Counted from the first letter of the stretch, positions 1 through 12,400 are shown. The stretch: 60,000 bases of DNA from Cryptomeria japonica (GCF_030272615.1 NC_081415.1:229785303-229845302); one strand, 5' to 3'. Notes: a model not told the origin generated them from the sequence alone. Program-made: numbers and translations.

Positions 1-37
1 CCCGCAAGGAGTCACAGATAAGTAAAGTGTTGCTGCG

Positions 38-765
38 GGATAGAGGAAACTAGTAAAATGTTAACCCTATCATCCTGTGATGATAGAAATAATGAACTAA
101 AGACTTTGTGGGATGACTTCTCCAAACAAACAAATGCTACCCCGCTATCCCGCGGGAGGTAATAATGTGAAGGCTAGAGTGGAGGAGATATGTGTTGCGG
201 GACAATGAGGGGAAGCTTAATCCCCTTAGAAAAGGTTTCCTACAAGACTAAGAGGCATCTGAAGAATTTGGTGCAGGGTACAAAATTTTTCTTTTCCCGC
301 CATCTCGTGGGTATCTTGGGAGTAGAAAGGGAGCACTATGGGATAGGAAGATGAAGTGAAGGAAAGGGTTTTCCTTATCCCACACGTTCCCATGGGGATA
401 AGGAAAGGGTCGTGGGATAAGGAAATTTTTAGAAGACATACTCAGAACCTTATCCCGCAAGGAAAAACAAAGATGATTGTTGTCCTATGGGATAAGAAGA
501 GACAGATGTCAACAAAGGAAGGATAGCGAAGCCTTATCCCACAAAGGTGAAAGAGATACTCCCAGGTTTTGCGGGATTAAAAAGCAAAGTAAATACATAG
601 AAACCTTATTCTGTGGGGATAGCTAAGGTAATAAAAGATGGTGCGAGATAAGAAAACAAGATGGATATAAGAAAGGGCTTATCCCGCATGGGTAAAGTGA
701 TGTCTCAGAGGTAGCATAGGATAAGTAAAGACAAAGAGAAAGGTGGATCCCATTATCCCACGATG
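38..765. promoter_or_regulatory. U3 array of GCGGGATAAG / CTTATCCCGC motifs
   Basis: About fifteen exact or near copies of gcgggata(ag) or its complement occur in both orientations, for example near 38, 140, 412, 450, 533, 573, 679 and 755. The same array recurs in the 3' LTR at about 17500-18460. The motif contains GATAAG, the plant I-box core, and GGATA, a MYB-type core. These are known cis-element cores, but binding here is inference. Inverted pairs could also form hairpins. Confidence 0.5.
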
Positions 766-1463
766 CTGAAAACTAAACGATGAAATCACATGGCCGCATA
801 ACATGTGTATTATGCGATTCACATAGCACAACCCGATGGTCAAATTGTCCATGTGGAGGGTTGACGAAGGTTGAGCAGAGGATAGAGGAGAATATTTTGA
901 GAACATGGTGTATGTTGATTAGTCAAATTCCACCTTTCAAAAGGGGAGACAATGCCTACAAAGATGATTGTGCCAACACTCTACAAGTTCATTTTTGCAA
1001 CCGAATCATAGTGGATTTCAATGATGGCATCAAGAGTGAGAACACATTTAATGAATATTGGAAAGAGGAATGATTGAGGGGCTCCATAAGACCTGATGAT
1101 CTTATGTCAGTGGGATTTCATAGCTTCGAGCACATCAAAGGGCCACTGATCGAGAAGATGTAAGGATGCAGGACATGTATGGATTACTAAATGTAGTAAT
1201 CCAGATTCAGAAGTCGGTCAAGATGCAGTAGAGGATGAACTAAATCTGGTAGATCTTTGTGTAGCTCAAGATAGCTACCCCCGATTTGTTAATAAATTTG
1301 TCGTCCTAGCTCCCAAGATGACGACCTCTCAACCACTTGCATTAATGTAGCAAATAAAATTGCATGCTCAGTAACAAGAACAAAATTCTTTAGGTCGAAT
1401 TGTAATGCAATATAATTTTGACAGGTGTCTTCTTGGCCTGAAGCATGTTGTGCTCCCTTGTGT

Positions 1464-1471
1464 TATAAAAG
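1464..1471 (+). promoter_or_regulatory. TATA box of the Tat-group 5' LTR
   Basis: TATAAAAG lies in a stretch well conserved between the LTRs (19153-19160 in the 3' copy). It sits downstream of the motif array and about 890 bases before the LTR end, as expected for a U3/R border. Transcription would start near 1495. Confidence 0.6.
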
Positions 1472-2352
1472 GGAATTCAAGGCCAAGAAGAAGGATTCTA
1501 AAATTTTGATGAGTATGTACTAGGAACGTTGTAAAGCAATTCAATGCCAGTTAGTCTTTCACAGGTTTAGTGAGCATAACAATTTTTCATGAATGTATCA
1601 ATTTTATTCTGAAAATCAATATAGATAACATTCATTTTCTTGCTCATATCTCTTGTATTGTGTTGTATGAGTTGTGATGTTAATGACATGTTCAACTTGT
1701 CTTCTCTAATGGAGAATGTGTATTCCTTGATAGGTTTCATTTCAAGTAAAATGAATTAATTTCTATCTTGAATACTACAACATTTATTTAAGAGATATTG
1801 TGAGGAAGTTGTGGATGCATTCTCAATCTGACCATTTTAAGCAAGTATTGAATGTTTAATGTTGGATCTTAATGCTGATACTATGATATTATTTGTCATT
1901 AGGACTGTTGTATGACTCTGTATTCCCTTTGAACAGGTATTGGTCATATCATTTTAGGTTTTCGAATCATTCTCACATTCTTATTTCACCTTTTATATTT
2001 CAGTTTTCAATTTTTCTGCATTAGGAGTAGAATAGATTAGGGCCAACTTTCAATGCAAGCAAAGTGATATAAGCTAAATTTCAAGCCACAATTTGTAGTT
2101 CATAATACTTTCCTTGGTATATTTTCATTGAAAGCATCTTCTATACAATGTAATGTTTGTTTATATAAAGCCAAAGTGTTGTATAACATTGCTATAGGGA
2201 TATGCACCTAGGTCCTACAGAGCTTGAAGAGAAAAAGATTGCAGCCCTTGTGTTGAATCTTGTTCGTTGGCCAAATCCAATCCTAGATCTATTTATGAGT
2301 CAGTGGCTATTTCTCTAGGATTTAGGATCTGTTTATTTGAGAACTGATAGAT

Positions 2353-2370
2353 TGGTGGCTTTGCTGGGGA
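2353..2370 (+). other. Primer binding site, tRNA-Asp type
   Basis: The sequence tggtggctttgctgggga starts three bases after the LTR. It agrees at 14 of 18 positions with the TGGCGCCGTTGCCGGGGA primer site known in Athila/Tat elements. Three of the four differences lie at C or G positions of the expected site. Confidence 0.65.
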
Positions 2371-2902
2371 GCAAAGTCAAGACTTTGTCAAGAAAAGTAT
2401 TTTATCCCAGTAGTCCTTGTCCAACAACTAGAGTTGTGAAAGAAACAAACAAATATTCCCAATTTGGGTGGCGAATTTGAAAAGAAGAAAGCTAGTTCAT
2501 AGCTTGAAAATCTCGCATGAGCAGGAAAAAGGTGACAAATAATGTTACAAGGAGGATTGAACGTATTGGAACGTGTAACGCATCAAACACTGAGCTCAGT
2601 TCAGATAAAGAAGTTGATTAAAGGAGTAGGAAAGGGAATGACTCTACAATTAGAAAAAGGTGGATTGTCAAGGATAAAGGTATTCCTCAAATTGTTTTCT
2701 CTCAAGCATCAGTTAGTGTTGCCTTAATACTCCGACTGTTAGGATAGAGGAGCATAATCAATTTCATATTGATTTAAAAGGGAAGGGTGTTTTAGAAAAC
2801 TACCACAATGACACTTATAGGTCTACTTACAAGGCAGAAGACACTAGCAATGACGATTCCCTTTCAAGAGATAATCTTATTATTAGTTACACTTTCCCTG
2901 AT
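2371..2902 (+). other. Untranslated leader of the Tat-group element
   Basis: No convincing gene lies between the primer site and the first gag frame. Directly after the primer site, 2372-2387 is a perfect inverted repeat (caaagtc, AA, gactttg). It could be a small leader hairpin. A 61-codon open frame at 2542-2727 resembles nothing I know. Confidence 0.5.
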
Positions 2903-4982
2903 ATGGATAGGAACCCAAAAAATTCTTACTATGAAGATCTAGTCCAAGCCCAAGAATCTTGTGATAGGTTGTATGCAGATTTTGAAAGGGTTAGGTTGCA
3001 AATAGAATATGAAGCTAGGTATGTTGACCAGTTGGCTAATGCACAAAATAAATTTGGTCCAGAATTCACCATAGCTACCCCTATGTCTATGAGGTTTCCC
3101 TCAGCACAATTTTTTTTTCAAACTCACTGAATCTAATATATGTTCTACCTCAGGAAATGCTACTAGGGGATCAACATAAGAGTTGCAGAGATAGTTGGAA
3201 CAAGTGAGAAGAGAAAGGGACATGATGTCACAAGAAGTATTAAATATGGCCATTCAATAGTCCACTGAAATCCCTTTCCAAGGGATGTCAGGTCAAATAC
3301 CAAATGTTCCTAGCATGACTAGTTGTCCTTTAATCATTTCTACTCCTCTGCCTTCCACTGTATGTACCAGTGGAGTTTCAGCCCTTGGTGTTACAAGTAC
3401 TATTGCTCAAGCCCCTTTTGCAAGTGTTGTTTCAACATGTGCACTAAATACTGCCCAAGCTAATATCCAAGCAAATATTTCAAGTATTGTTGCTAGTACT
3501 ATACCAGTGACTCATTCATGGATGACTAGAATGCCTAATTTGTCCTCTATTTTTGCAAGCATAAGTGTACCTCCTACTAATTTCCAATATAGAAACGCTT
3601 GTCAGACAAGTACTATTCAACACCATGGAACTCAACAACATAATTATGGCGCACAAAGTCAATGCAACACGTCAGGTCAAATATTTGGCCCACCACCTCC
3701 ACAATATCCTTTTTTTCCCATAGTTTCCTCCCCCACCAACATATCAAAACAATAACCAAATGGGAGGAAATAATGTTTACCAACAATATTTATAGTTCCT
3801 ACAATCTCAGCAGCAAATGGCGGGGCAATACCAACAACAATATCAGATACCCCTACAACAAAAACAACAACAACATCAACATCAACAACATGAGATTCCT
3901 AATCAAGGAAATGTACACCAACAACAAATGCATAATCAGTTTGCTAGAAGACCAACGCAACTGGACAGATATAGATAGATTGAATTCACTAGGATCATAG
4001 GTTTCCCAAATCCAGTAAGCAATGAATTAAGGGATGCACTACCTAAATTCTTAGGAAACAATGCAATCTTAGGGGAAGATCAACTTAGAACATTCCAAAA
4101 TGTAATGGATAACTTGAAGTAGAAAGTGAATATGTCTTCATGAAAATATTTATGCAATATTTAATTGATGATGCTAGAGAATGGTACAAAAGTCTACCTG
4201 ACTTATCTATCAGATCATTTCAAGATTTCAAAAGAATGTTTAGAGATTAGTATGGTGATCATTTAGACCCCAAGTTTTCTTTGCATGAGCTAACAAGTAT
4301 CAAAAAGAATCAAAATCAGGATGTTGCATGTTTTACTAACATGTTTATCAAAATAATCAACAAAATTCTTCTCAGCGTAAAACCAACTGACAACATGAAT
4401 TTAGTATTCTATTTTGATGCTTTTGATCCCAAAATAGGGTATGAGTTGAGGTCATTTAACCCCCCAAATTTAGGAGTTGATTTTAAATTTGCTCAAACCA
4501 TAGAAAACAATAGGAAAGCCTCAAGGAAGACATCAAGAAGAGATGATGTTAGGATTTTGCAGAATCCCAAAGGACACCACAACAAAGTGCCCAAAGAGGA
4601 GGATATGTTGGACAAAGTTATGATTTCTTTGAAGGATTTGAGCTACAAAGTGGCTAGAAATGAGAAGGGTTTTTCTCATGATAGACCTAATTTTGAAAGG
4701 CATGATAGACCCAAGCTGCATGATATGCCCTATAATACAAACTGGAAAGATGGACAACTTGTAGTTGGAAATCAAAGGCCTGCAAACAAAGAAAAACCAA
4801 ACCCATTGAAAAGACCAAGTGCTCATCTTGTAGAAGATAGCCCATGGTGTATGGAATGCAATTTTCCACATACACAAGCCCAATGTGTAGTAGCAAAAGC
4901 CATGGAAGAAGATGAAGATGTCTATGCTAGCTGCATGGAAGATGGATTCACTAATCACATGGTGAATATGATTTCTTTTTGA
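2903..4982 (+). pseudogene. gag: gag of the Tat-group element, broken
   Basis: Gag forms the particle shell and binds RNA in the cytoplasm. The pieces are an N-terminal segment (2903-3130), a Ser/Thr-rich segment (3285-3755), a Gln-rich stretch (about 3750-3960), a retrotransposon gag domain (about 3975-4500) with the characteristic EWY..LP..SI.SFQDF pattern, and a C-terminal basic part up to 4982. Near the C-terminus is a shortened zinc knuckle, C-x2-C-x3-H-x4-C (WCMECNFPHTQAQC), one residue shorter than the usual CCHC, as I recall from other Tat-type gags. Frame changes near 3130-3285 and several stops (for example near 3980, 4120 and 4249) break it. The long open frame 4281-4982 is the best preserved part. 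Confidence 0.8.
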
Positions 4983-6120
4983 GGTGATAATGAGTCTGGG
5001 TATTCAACCTTTGAAGAAAATGAAGCAGAAATAGATGTGGATGTTCAATGACTGTAGAGTAGAAGCCATCATTAGAAAGTGTTTTCTGATGAAGAGAATA
5101 AGGAATATTATAGGGTTAATGCTTTTAACGATTAACCTGAAAACATCAGTTTGAGGAGACCTTCTGAAGAAGAAATCAAAAGAATCACTATGGTTGTCGT
5201 CACCCAAATTAAGAGTGGGTACAATCTGAGGTCGAGGGGTACTTTGCCCAATTAAGGAAGACTCGATGGAATGTTCATAAAAGGCAATCAACCAGAACCT
5301 AAGCAACAAAATCCTCCACCATCCATAGAAAAAAACAACAAGGTGACAAAGACCGCCCCTATCCAATAGTATGTGCCAAAAGGGAGCAGCAAATTCAAGA
5401 AGATTGAAAAGGAGATCATAGCTAAAGCTCCCCCAAAAATAGAAATAGGTGAGAAGCAGAAGCAATCAAAGATAACAAATCAAAAGGAGGTTAATCCATC
5501 TACTTTTGCAACACCTTCTTTTGATATGATGCAAACATTAGCTCAGGTAAAAAAAATTGTCCCTTTGTTAGAAATTATGAAGATCCGAGAACATAGAGAT
5601 AATGCTTTAGCTTTGATAAATGGAGTTCCTAGTATGCCCCAAGATGCTTTGCACAACAATGTTGTTTTAGAAAATGAAAATAATTATACATAAGGGGAAC
5701 ACTCTGGAACAATGCAAGCTCCTGAGGTCTATCTAGGGAGTACTATCACTAAAATTTCTTCCTAAGTAGATCCTTTCTTTGTGACTTTGTTGATCAATGG
5801 AAAGCATGTAAAAAATTCTATGATTGATTCTAGGGATGCTATTAATATTATGCCAATAGGAGTTAGGAAAGAACTTGGGTTAAATGTTGATTGCAACTAT
5901 GAGAAATATTATGCCATGGATAATAGATCCATACCTGTGATAGGCATCCTAAAAAAATTAGAAGCCAAGATAGCAAGTTTTCCAGAAGCTGCCTACAAGG
6001 TAGATGTAACAGTTGTAGATGTCCCCCCAAATTATGACATGCTTTTGTCAAGACAATAGACAACAATGGTTGGGGGAAATGTTCAACTAGATTTATCCTA
6101 TCCTACTATCCTAGTTAATG
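4983..6120 (+). pseudogene. gag-pol linker and aspartic protease, broken
   Basis: This region is in the same frame as the preceding gag and the following RNase H. The linker (4983-5760) is lysine-rich and has several stops. The protease (about 5781-6059) would process the Gag-Pol precursor. The family motif D-S-G-A is seen here as MIDSRDAINIMP, so the catalytic-loop glycine is replaced by arginine. The flap and C-terminal segment (VPPNYDMLLSR) are recognisable, followed by a stop at 6057. With the altered DSG motif the enzyme should be inactive. The identification rests on the motif and on its position between gag and RNase H. Confidence 0.75.
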
Positions 6121-6296
6121 GATAAAATGTTAAGTTAGAATGAGAACCTAGGTTTGATACTACTATTGAGCAATCTGATTTAAATAACATGGTAATGTTT
6201 TGTGATTTTGATATGGGAAACTTCAAAGTTGAACCTATTAAATCATCCTCATAAATTCTAGACCCTGTAGAAACTGAAATTGAGAATAGCTAGGAA

Positions 6297-6755
6297 GATT
6301 TATGGCATATGTATTTTGATGGAGCCTGTTGTAAAGAAGGTTCAGGTGCTGGTGTGGTTTTTATTGCCCCTAGTGGAAGAACATTCAAGTATTCTTTCCA
6401 ATTTCTTTTTGAATGTACCAATAATGTAGCAAAGTATGAACCATTGTTACTAGGTTTAAATCTTGCCACTAAGCATGGGATAAAGCAACTGTCAGTATGG
6501 GGAGATTTAGAATTGATTATATCACAGGTCAGATCAGTTTATTCTTCTAAGAATGACAAATTGAAATAGTATAGATCAATTGTGTGGGAGATATTAGAAT
6601 TTTTTGATGCCTTCACCAGTAGATGGATAGAGAGATCAAAGAATATTATGGTGGACTTCTTGGCAAATGTTGCTTTGAAGAGTGATGATATCACCTTGGC
6701 TGGAATTTCAAAGGTAGAGATAAAAACTAGACCTTCCATACCTGATAATATCTGT
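6297..6755 (+). pseudogene. Archaeal-type RNase H (aRNH) domain upstream of RT
   Basis: This domain degrades the RNA strand of RNA:DNA hybrids. Seen in order: MYFDGACC..GSGAGVV (Asp 4 of the frame from 6309), TNNVAKYEPLLLGL, WGDLELIISQV (Asp 66), a stop at 6567, then NIMVDFLANVAL (Asp 25 of the next frame from 6582). The pattern is the D-E-D-D of RNase HI. The expected Glu in the NNxAE motif is Lys 42 here, a single G-to-A change, so this copy is probably dead. The frame continues across the LARD insertion: inserted DNA plus duplication is 7179 bases, a multiple of three, and 13930 onward joins in frame. The domain therefore belongs to pol, between protease and RT. Plant Tat-group elements are known to carry an extra RNase H of this kind. 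Confidence 0.85.
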
Positions 6756-8209
6756 TGTATGCTGGAAATGTGGTGTCAACCTGTAGGAGGAGAAAAAAAT
6801 TCAAACACACACATGAAACATTGCATTAGAGGTTAGAAATCCAAACAAAGCAAGTTAAAAAGAATCTAAACTCTTAAAATCATTCCATGTTCCTCTATCT
6901 CCAAGGATCTTTAAGATTCAAGGTGGCTCTCAGCTTGGAAGAGTACTTGATTCTTTAAGATGACAACCTAAAGAACGAGATTTATGATTCTAAGATCTAA
7001 ATGGAATGCAACCAAGATCCTAGTGATGATTTAGATATGAAACTAGATGATGATAAGATGCAAGATATTGATATGAAGCTTAAACTGGTATGAAAATGAT
7101 ACTAAGATGAAGCTAACATGATATATCTAAGATTAGAATGCTATCAAAATGATCTACAATGCTATTCTATCAAAGAGAGATAATATGCTTAATGTTATGA
7201 GACTATAAGTTTGATGCACAAAGACTTGATTGTTTTTGAAGAAGGAATGGGCTCTATTTATAGGGAAAATAGGGCAATGGATGGTCAAGATTGGATAATC
7301 TTAACAAAGGTCAAGATTGAAAGTTAATCAATCTATGTTTACAATTCTCACCAATAAAATGGTGACAATTATCAACAAGAGACTACTTGAGAGGAGATGT
7401 AAGAAACATTAAATGCTTGAGAAGACCTCATGGTTACCTTAGGAGGTAAGGCTTAAGGTTAGGTTAGGATTATCCAATGGATAAATGTTTTACCCAAAGG
7501 ATAAACTCTTGTGCAAGGGTTAAAGGAATAACCATGGTCAAAGCAATGAATGCTTGATGAAACCCTTGGGTTAGATGAAGGTTGAGTTAGGCAAAAAGTC
7601 TCTAACCATGTAAGAAGGTTGAGTTAACCATTAATGGTTTGGAAGACTTTGGAGGTTAACTTGTTGAAGACATAAATCCTTTAATGGTTTTCAAAGACTT
7701 TGAGGGTTTGAGAAGTGACTTCCCTTTGCTTAGGGATGTGACAATATTTAGGAAATGGGTTAGGCTAATTTAGAAGTGATTAGAAGAATCTAGAAGGGGG
7801 TTTAGAGATGCAAGTGGGAGATGTAGGAAAATGCAAGTGGATGGAGGGGAATATAATTTAATTAAAATAAAATTAATTTATTTCAATTGTGGTTGCAACT
7901 TGCATTTGTAGGATTTTGCAAGTGGGGGGATTTTTAAATAAATTTAGATTTATTTAAATGCAAATGAGATTTTAATTAAATGTAGATTTAATTAAAATGG
8001 GAAAGGGGATAAATTGATATTTTTAATTAAATGTAAATTTAATTAAAATGGATAGAGGGGGGGTATTTAATTAAATGTGAATTTAATTAAATGGCTTAGA
8101 TAGAAGAAGGGTATATTAATTAAATCTTAATTTAATTAATTGGAAGATTTAAGAATAATTAAATGAATAAAATTCACTTAATTCATTGTGCAACTTTTAG
8201 GTGTCTACA
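6756..8209 (-). repeat. LARD left LTR (3' LTR in its own orientation)
   Basis: It starts tgtatgctgg and ends gtgtctaca, and matches 12479-13929 almost base for base. The right third is an AT-rich run of ttaattaaat repeats separated by short G-rich blocks. It has the minus-strand TATA box TATAAATA at 7255-7262. Confidence 0.92.
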
Positions 8210-8226
8210 TTTTGCCCCTCTTTGAG
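8210..8226 (-). other. Polypurine tract of the LARD
   Basis: Read on the minus strand this is ctcaaagaggggcaaaa, immediately before the LTR start tgtagacacc. It is the expected plus-strand priming site and sets the element's orientation. Confidence 0.7.
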
Positions 8227-8551
8227 TTAACGTGTGATTACATGTTGATTCAAAGACAATCTTGTCAGATATGATGCCAAAATTTGATCGATATGATGCC
8301 CCAGATTTGATGATTGATATTAATGATGCTCCAGATATGAAGAATTGATTTGATATGAAAATTTGATATGAAACTGATATAAAATTGATGTCGAGATTTG
8401 ATATGATAATGCCCCCTTGGGAGATCGTTCGTGCACAAAAGCCATGAATGATCTCTCAAAAGAAGAAGAATGTTGTTTGAAAGATAGAAGAGTGGATAGT
8501 GATGACATGCATGGGTTTTTTAAGATTGATTAGATTGATTGGATTGAGATC

Positions 8552-8925
8552 AAGTCTAGTTTTAGGTATGACACCTCCTGTATAAGACATGGATGATTGA
8601 GCGTCTGGTTTCAGGAATGATACCGCCTGTATAAGACATGGATGATCGAGAATCTAGTTTCAGGAATGATACCGCCTATATAAGACATGGATGATCGAGC
8701 GTTTGGTTTCAGGAATGATATATCTTGTATAAGACCGATCAAAATGCCTGGTTTCAGGAACGATATATCCTGGATAAGAGCTGATCAAAACATCTGGTTT
8801 CAAGAACGATATATCCTATATAAGAGCTGATCAAAACATCTGGTTTCAGGAATGATATATCCTATATAAGAGCCGATCAAAACATCTGGTTTCAGGAGAG
8901 ATACATCCTGTATAAGACATGATAG
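8552..8925. repeat. Eight tandem ~46-50-bp repeats with an internal palindrome
   Basis: The unit is about tctggtttcaggaatgata followed by tatcctgtataagagctgat and a short tail. Eight copies run head to tail, the first three with a longer tail (acatggatgatcgagcg) and later ones with gatcaaaacat. In most units cagga..tatcctg is self-complementary, so each unit can fold. Two diverged units recur at 10264-10345. Confidence 0.8.
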
Positions 8926-11900
8926 ATGATAGTTTGGAAGAATGATAGAAGATAGTTTGGAAGAATGATGAAGATATGAAAGTGAAGAAAGATTCCATGA
9001 TGATGCGATAGATATGCATGTGAGGGATGCAATGATGAATGATATGCATTATGTTTCGATATGAGATTTTATGAGGATGATGTGATGCTTAGATAAATGC
9101 TCTTGATTTCGATTATGACGTGAATGTATGATTCATGATGAGATGAATGAAAATGTGATGATGCATTGCTTTGATTTATGAGATGTGAGATGTATCTTGA
9201 AAATGAGATGTATGATAAGGATAATGATGTGCAACTAAATGCAAGAGTAAAAATGATGTGCAACCTAATGCAAGATTAAGATGATAATGATGTGCAGCTA
9301 ATGCAAAGCTTAATATGCAATCTCATTCTCAATGTTGCCATCTATTGTGATCAAAGTGCTAGTGCTTCCTTTATTTTCATCATCAAGCCTTGATTTGTTG
9401 AAAGTTGATACAAGCATCATGGTATAATTGAACTATAACGACCTAAGTATAGCTTACATGGATTTTGATATTGCAAGATGACACAAGCATCAAGGTACAA
9501 TTGAACCAAGATGACTTGAGTGTTGCTTGCATAAACAAATAAGAGTTAACCTTTGTCCCATACAAATCCAAAATGTCCTCAGTGATATGTTACCTGATCA
9601 CATCATAAGACAAATTTGCATGGTAAAAGACTTCACTCACAAATAGAAGACAAATAAAAAATCACATTCCTTCCTTGCTTCTCTAGTCGTTGAGACATCC
9701 TTGAGTCACTTAGGAGATATGATAAGCAAAAAATAACAACCATAAGTAAGCATGCATGCTATTTGGAATGTATTCTTGTCAATTAAAACATCTTGCAAAT
9801 AGATCTTTGTTTAGTTGAAATCAGTTCAAGTCTGTGATGTCTATCCTTCTTGCATTGCCGTTTGTCATTTGTTGGTTATTCTGATCCTTGTTGTCTTTCT
9901 ACGTGTTTGGTTTGATGTTGAAAACCTTGAAGGCGAAATGCCCCCAACAAGGCCAAGGTTTTGCCCCTCGTTGTTGATACTACTTCGATATGGATATGTA
10001 CACTGATCACCAAGCCATGGTGGGATATGATTTGGATAACTGATTTAGATAAACTAAGGACAGTGACTACGCTAAGTATGTCTAGGATTGATAAGCATTT
10101 ATGAATTTATGGTGATGTCTCAGATGGGTGGATATGATATGTACAATATGAATTTTGAAACATGTACTGTCATCAATTGACAAAGATAAGGCTAACTAGA
10201 ATAAAATCTAGCAGTCATACTAATCTATGTCATTGTTTTGATTTGTTCGATGATTGATAAGAATGTCTGGTTTCAAAGAGTGAGTACCTCATATAAGACC
10301 GATCTGTCTGGTTTCGAGTGTACCTATCCTTGTATAAGACATGTTGATGTTGATGTTGATGTTCTTCTCCACTTTATGATTTTTCCTTGTTTGAACTGAA
10401 TTTTGAGTTGATTGTTTGATACTTTGCAAGATATTTTAACATTTGTGACAAGAATACATAGCACACATGAAGACAATGGTCATCCTAATGCTAAACATTG
10501 AGTGTATGTTCTTTTGAGGATGTGTTCAAATCCCCGATGTTATCACTGGTTTGATTTACAACAAAAGACACGTCAAATAGACTCTTTATTCAAAGGTCAT
10601 TGGCAATATCATAGCCCACATGTCTTGATACTCTGTTAGCTCAAACAACCTTGTCACCCCCTAGGGGGCGCCCGTTTTTTTGCTTTTTGCCAGAAATTAA
10701 CTCAAAGTGAATTGCTTCACAGTTGAGTAGTTATCTTGGGAGATATATGGTGAGTAATCTTGGGGGTGGATTCTTCTTCACCCTTGCACTATGATATTGC
10801 CAATGTTTGGCAACTGACTCAGCTCACAAAGTTTCTAATGCTAAGGTTCGTAATCAGGCTTTCGTTCGGTCTTCAATGATAAACTCCCTTGGGAGGCTTC
10901 CCAACGTTTAGAACAAAGGCTTTATGCATCGTAAAGATACTGGGGGAAGGCTAATCACTGAGCAAAACCATTGAAGGGACTTTCATCAACCTCCACTTTT
11001 GATTATAGTGGGTTGGAACACTTGTCGTCAAAGTCGTTTCCCACTTAGGTCGTTCCCTTCACACCAGCTAAAGAAAGGCTTTAAGATTTTTTCAACCCCT
11101 CAAGAAGGCAGGCTTGCTCAAGGATTTATTGCTTGAAGTAAAGAAATCTTTAAGAGTGGTTTGGCTTTTTGATCACCCAATTAAGGGGAGAGCATATACC
11201 TGCCACTTTTGAGACAAAGCACACAAGTTCTTTTTATCCTTTTAAAGAAATGATTTGCTAACTCTATATGGAGATGTTGCTCCAACAAGCATGGTGTTCC
11301 TTTTAACCCTACATAGAAAAGTGTCTATTTGCAAAACTTTTGTAAAACAAGTCTGGTTAACAAAATTAAAATCAATAGGGGAAAGTTTTCCCTTTTTGGT
11401 TTGCATAAAATGAAGATGAGATTCTTTTTCCTTTTGCAATGAATTGAGATTGATCCTTTTAGGCACCAAAGGAAGGTGAAGTTTGTTTTAACCTTGCTAA
11501 AAGTAAATTTTCTTGTTCTTTTTAGAGCTCCAAACAAAATGTTTTCCCTAACTTGCAGCAATGAAAGGTTTGTTTAGTTGTTCTTTTTACCTTGCAATAA
11601 AGAAAGATGAATTTTCTTTTAAGCACCAAAAACAAGTTTGAGGTTCATTTTATGCACTCCAAAATAAAATGTGAGGTTTATTTTAACTTGTACAAGAAGG
11701 GAGAGTGGGTTCTTTTTAACCAACTTTTGTTGAAAGAAAGTAAAAAAAGAAACTTAAAGCCTCTAAACTAACTCCTTCCCCTACACAAAAAAAATTAGAA
11801 CCTGCACACAATTAGTGATCAAATGTTAGTGTGGGCTTACACAAGCCTAAATTCTGATCTTGGTTACAAATTTGACAATCCTGATCCTGAAATGCCCTGA

Positions 11901-12139
11901 AATTTGACTAAGTCTAAATTTTGGAGGATCTTCCAAAAACTAGATTTTGCATTACAACTCCTAGAGGTCTGAAACCCCTCTCAAACATCCTGACAATATA
12001 AATGGAATATAACTTAAAGTATAAGAAAGAGAAAAGAGAAGAGAAGAGGAAATATCACTTATACTTAAATGTGATATTCCATATATATTCTACCTGCCAC
12101 AAGCCTAATTTTTGACTCTGTCATAAATTTTTGCCTCTG

Positions 12140-12400
12140 CCAACTCTATGTGCTAAACTATTGCACAGATGCGCTAAGAAATGATATCTATGCACTAAGA
12201 AAAAGCACCTATGCACTATTATGTGGCTCGAATGCACTAAAATAGTGTTGCTATGCGTTTGACAAGCAAAAAAGGGTATGCACCAAAAAGTTTACAAAAT
12301 GCGCTAAAGAATGATCTATACATGCTAAACGTTGCCATGGATGCGCTAAAGTTTAGCACAAATGCACTACAGAAAGTTTCAGATGCGCTATTCTGGTATT
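12140..12400. repeat. Short degenerate repeats around atgcgctaaa / atgcactaa
   Basis: Roughly a dozen copies of a ~10-base motif (atgcgctaa, atgcactaa, tgctaaac) occur at irregular spacing. They lie just inside the primer site, in the 5' leader of the LARD on its own strand, where packaging signals are usually found. The function is inference. Confidence 0.5.

Larger units (their letters stand above)
1..2349 (+). repeat. 5' LTR of the Tat-group element (partial)
   Basis: It matches 17687-20911 over its whole length, apart from the 900-bp insertion in the 3' copy. The right boundary is set by the alignment (the 5' copy ends actgata, the 3' copy accaaca) and by a primer site that starts three bases later. 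U3 holds a dense array of GGATA/TATCC motifs and a TATA box at 1464. Short open frames here are not kept in the 3' copy, so I do not call genes. Confidence 0.88.

Noticed and set aside
248-460. 70-codon minus-strand frame in the Tat 5' LTR
   Set aside because: Lies in U3, made of the repeated TATCCC motif, not kept in the 3' LTR.
780-1073. 97-codon frame in the 5' LTR with several Cys
   Set aside because: The 3' LTR copy has an early stop (near 18475) and no family match comes to mind.
4533-5465. Two minus-strand hydrophobic frames (141 and 153 codons)
   Set aside because: Antisense shadows of gag and linker; hydrophobicity comes from reading Lys/Glu/Asn-rich codons backwards.
8552-8925. 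CRISPR-like regular repeats
   Set aside because: Spacers are not unique; units are contiguous tandem repeats in a plant retroelement.
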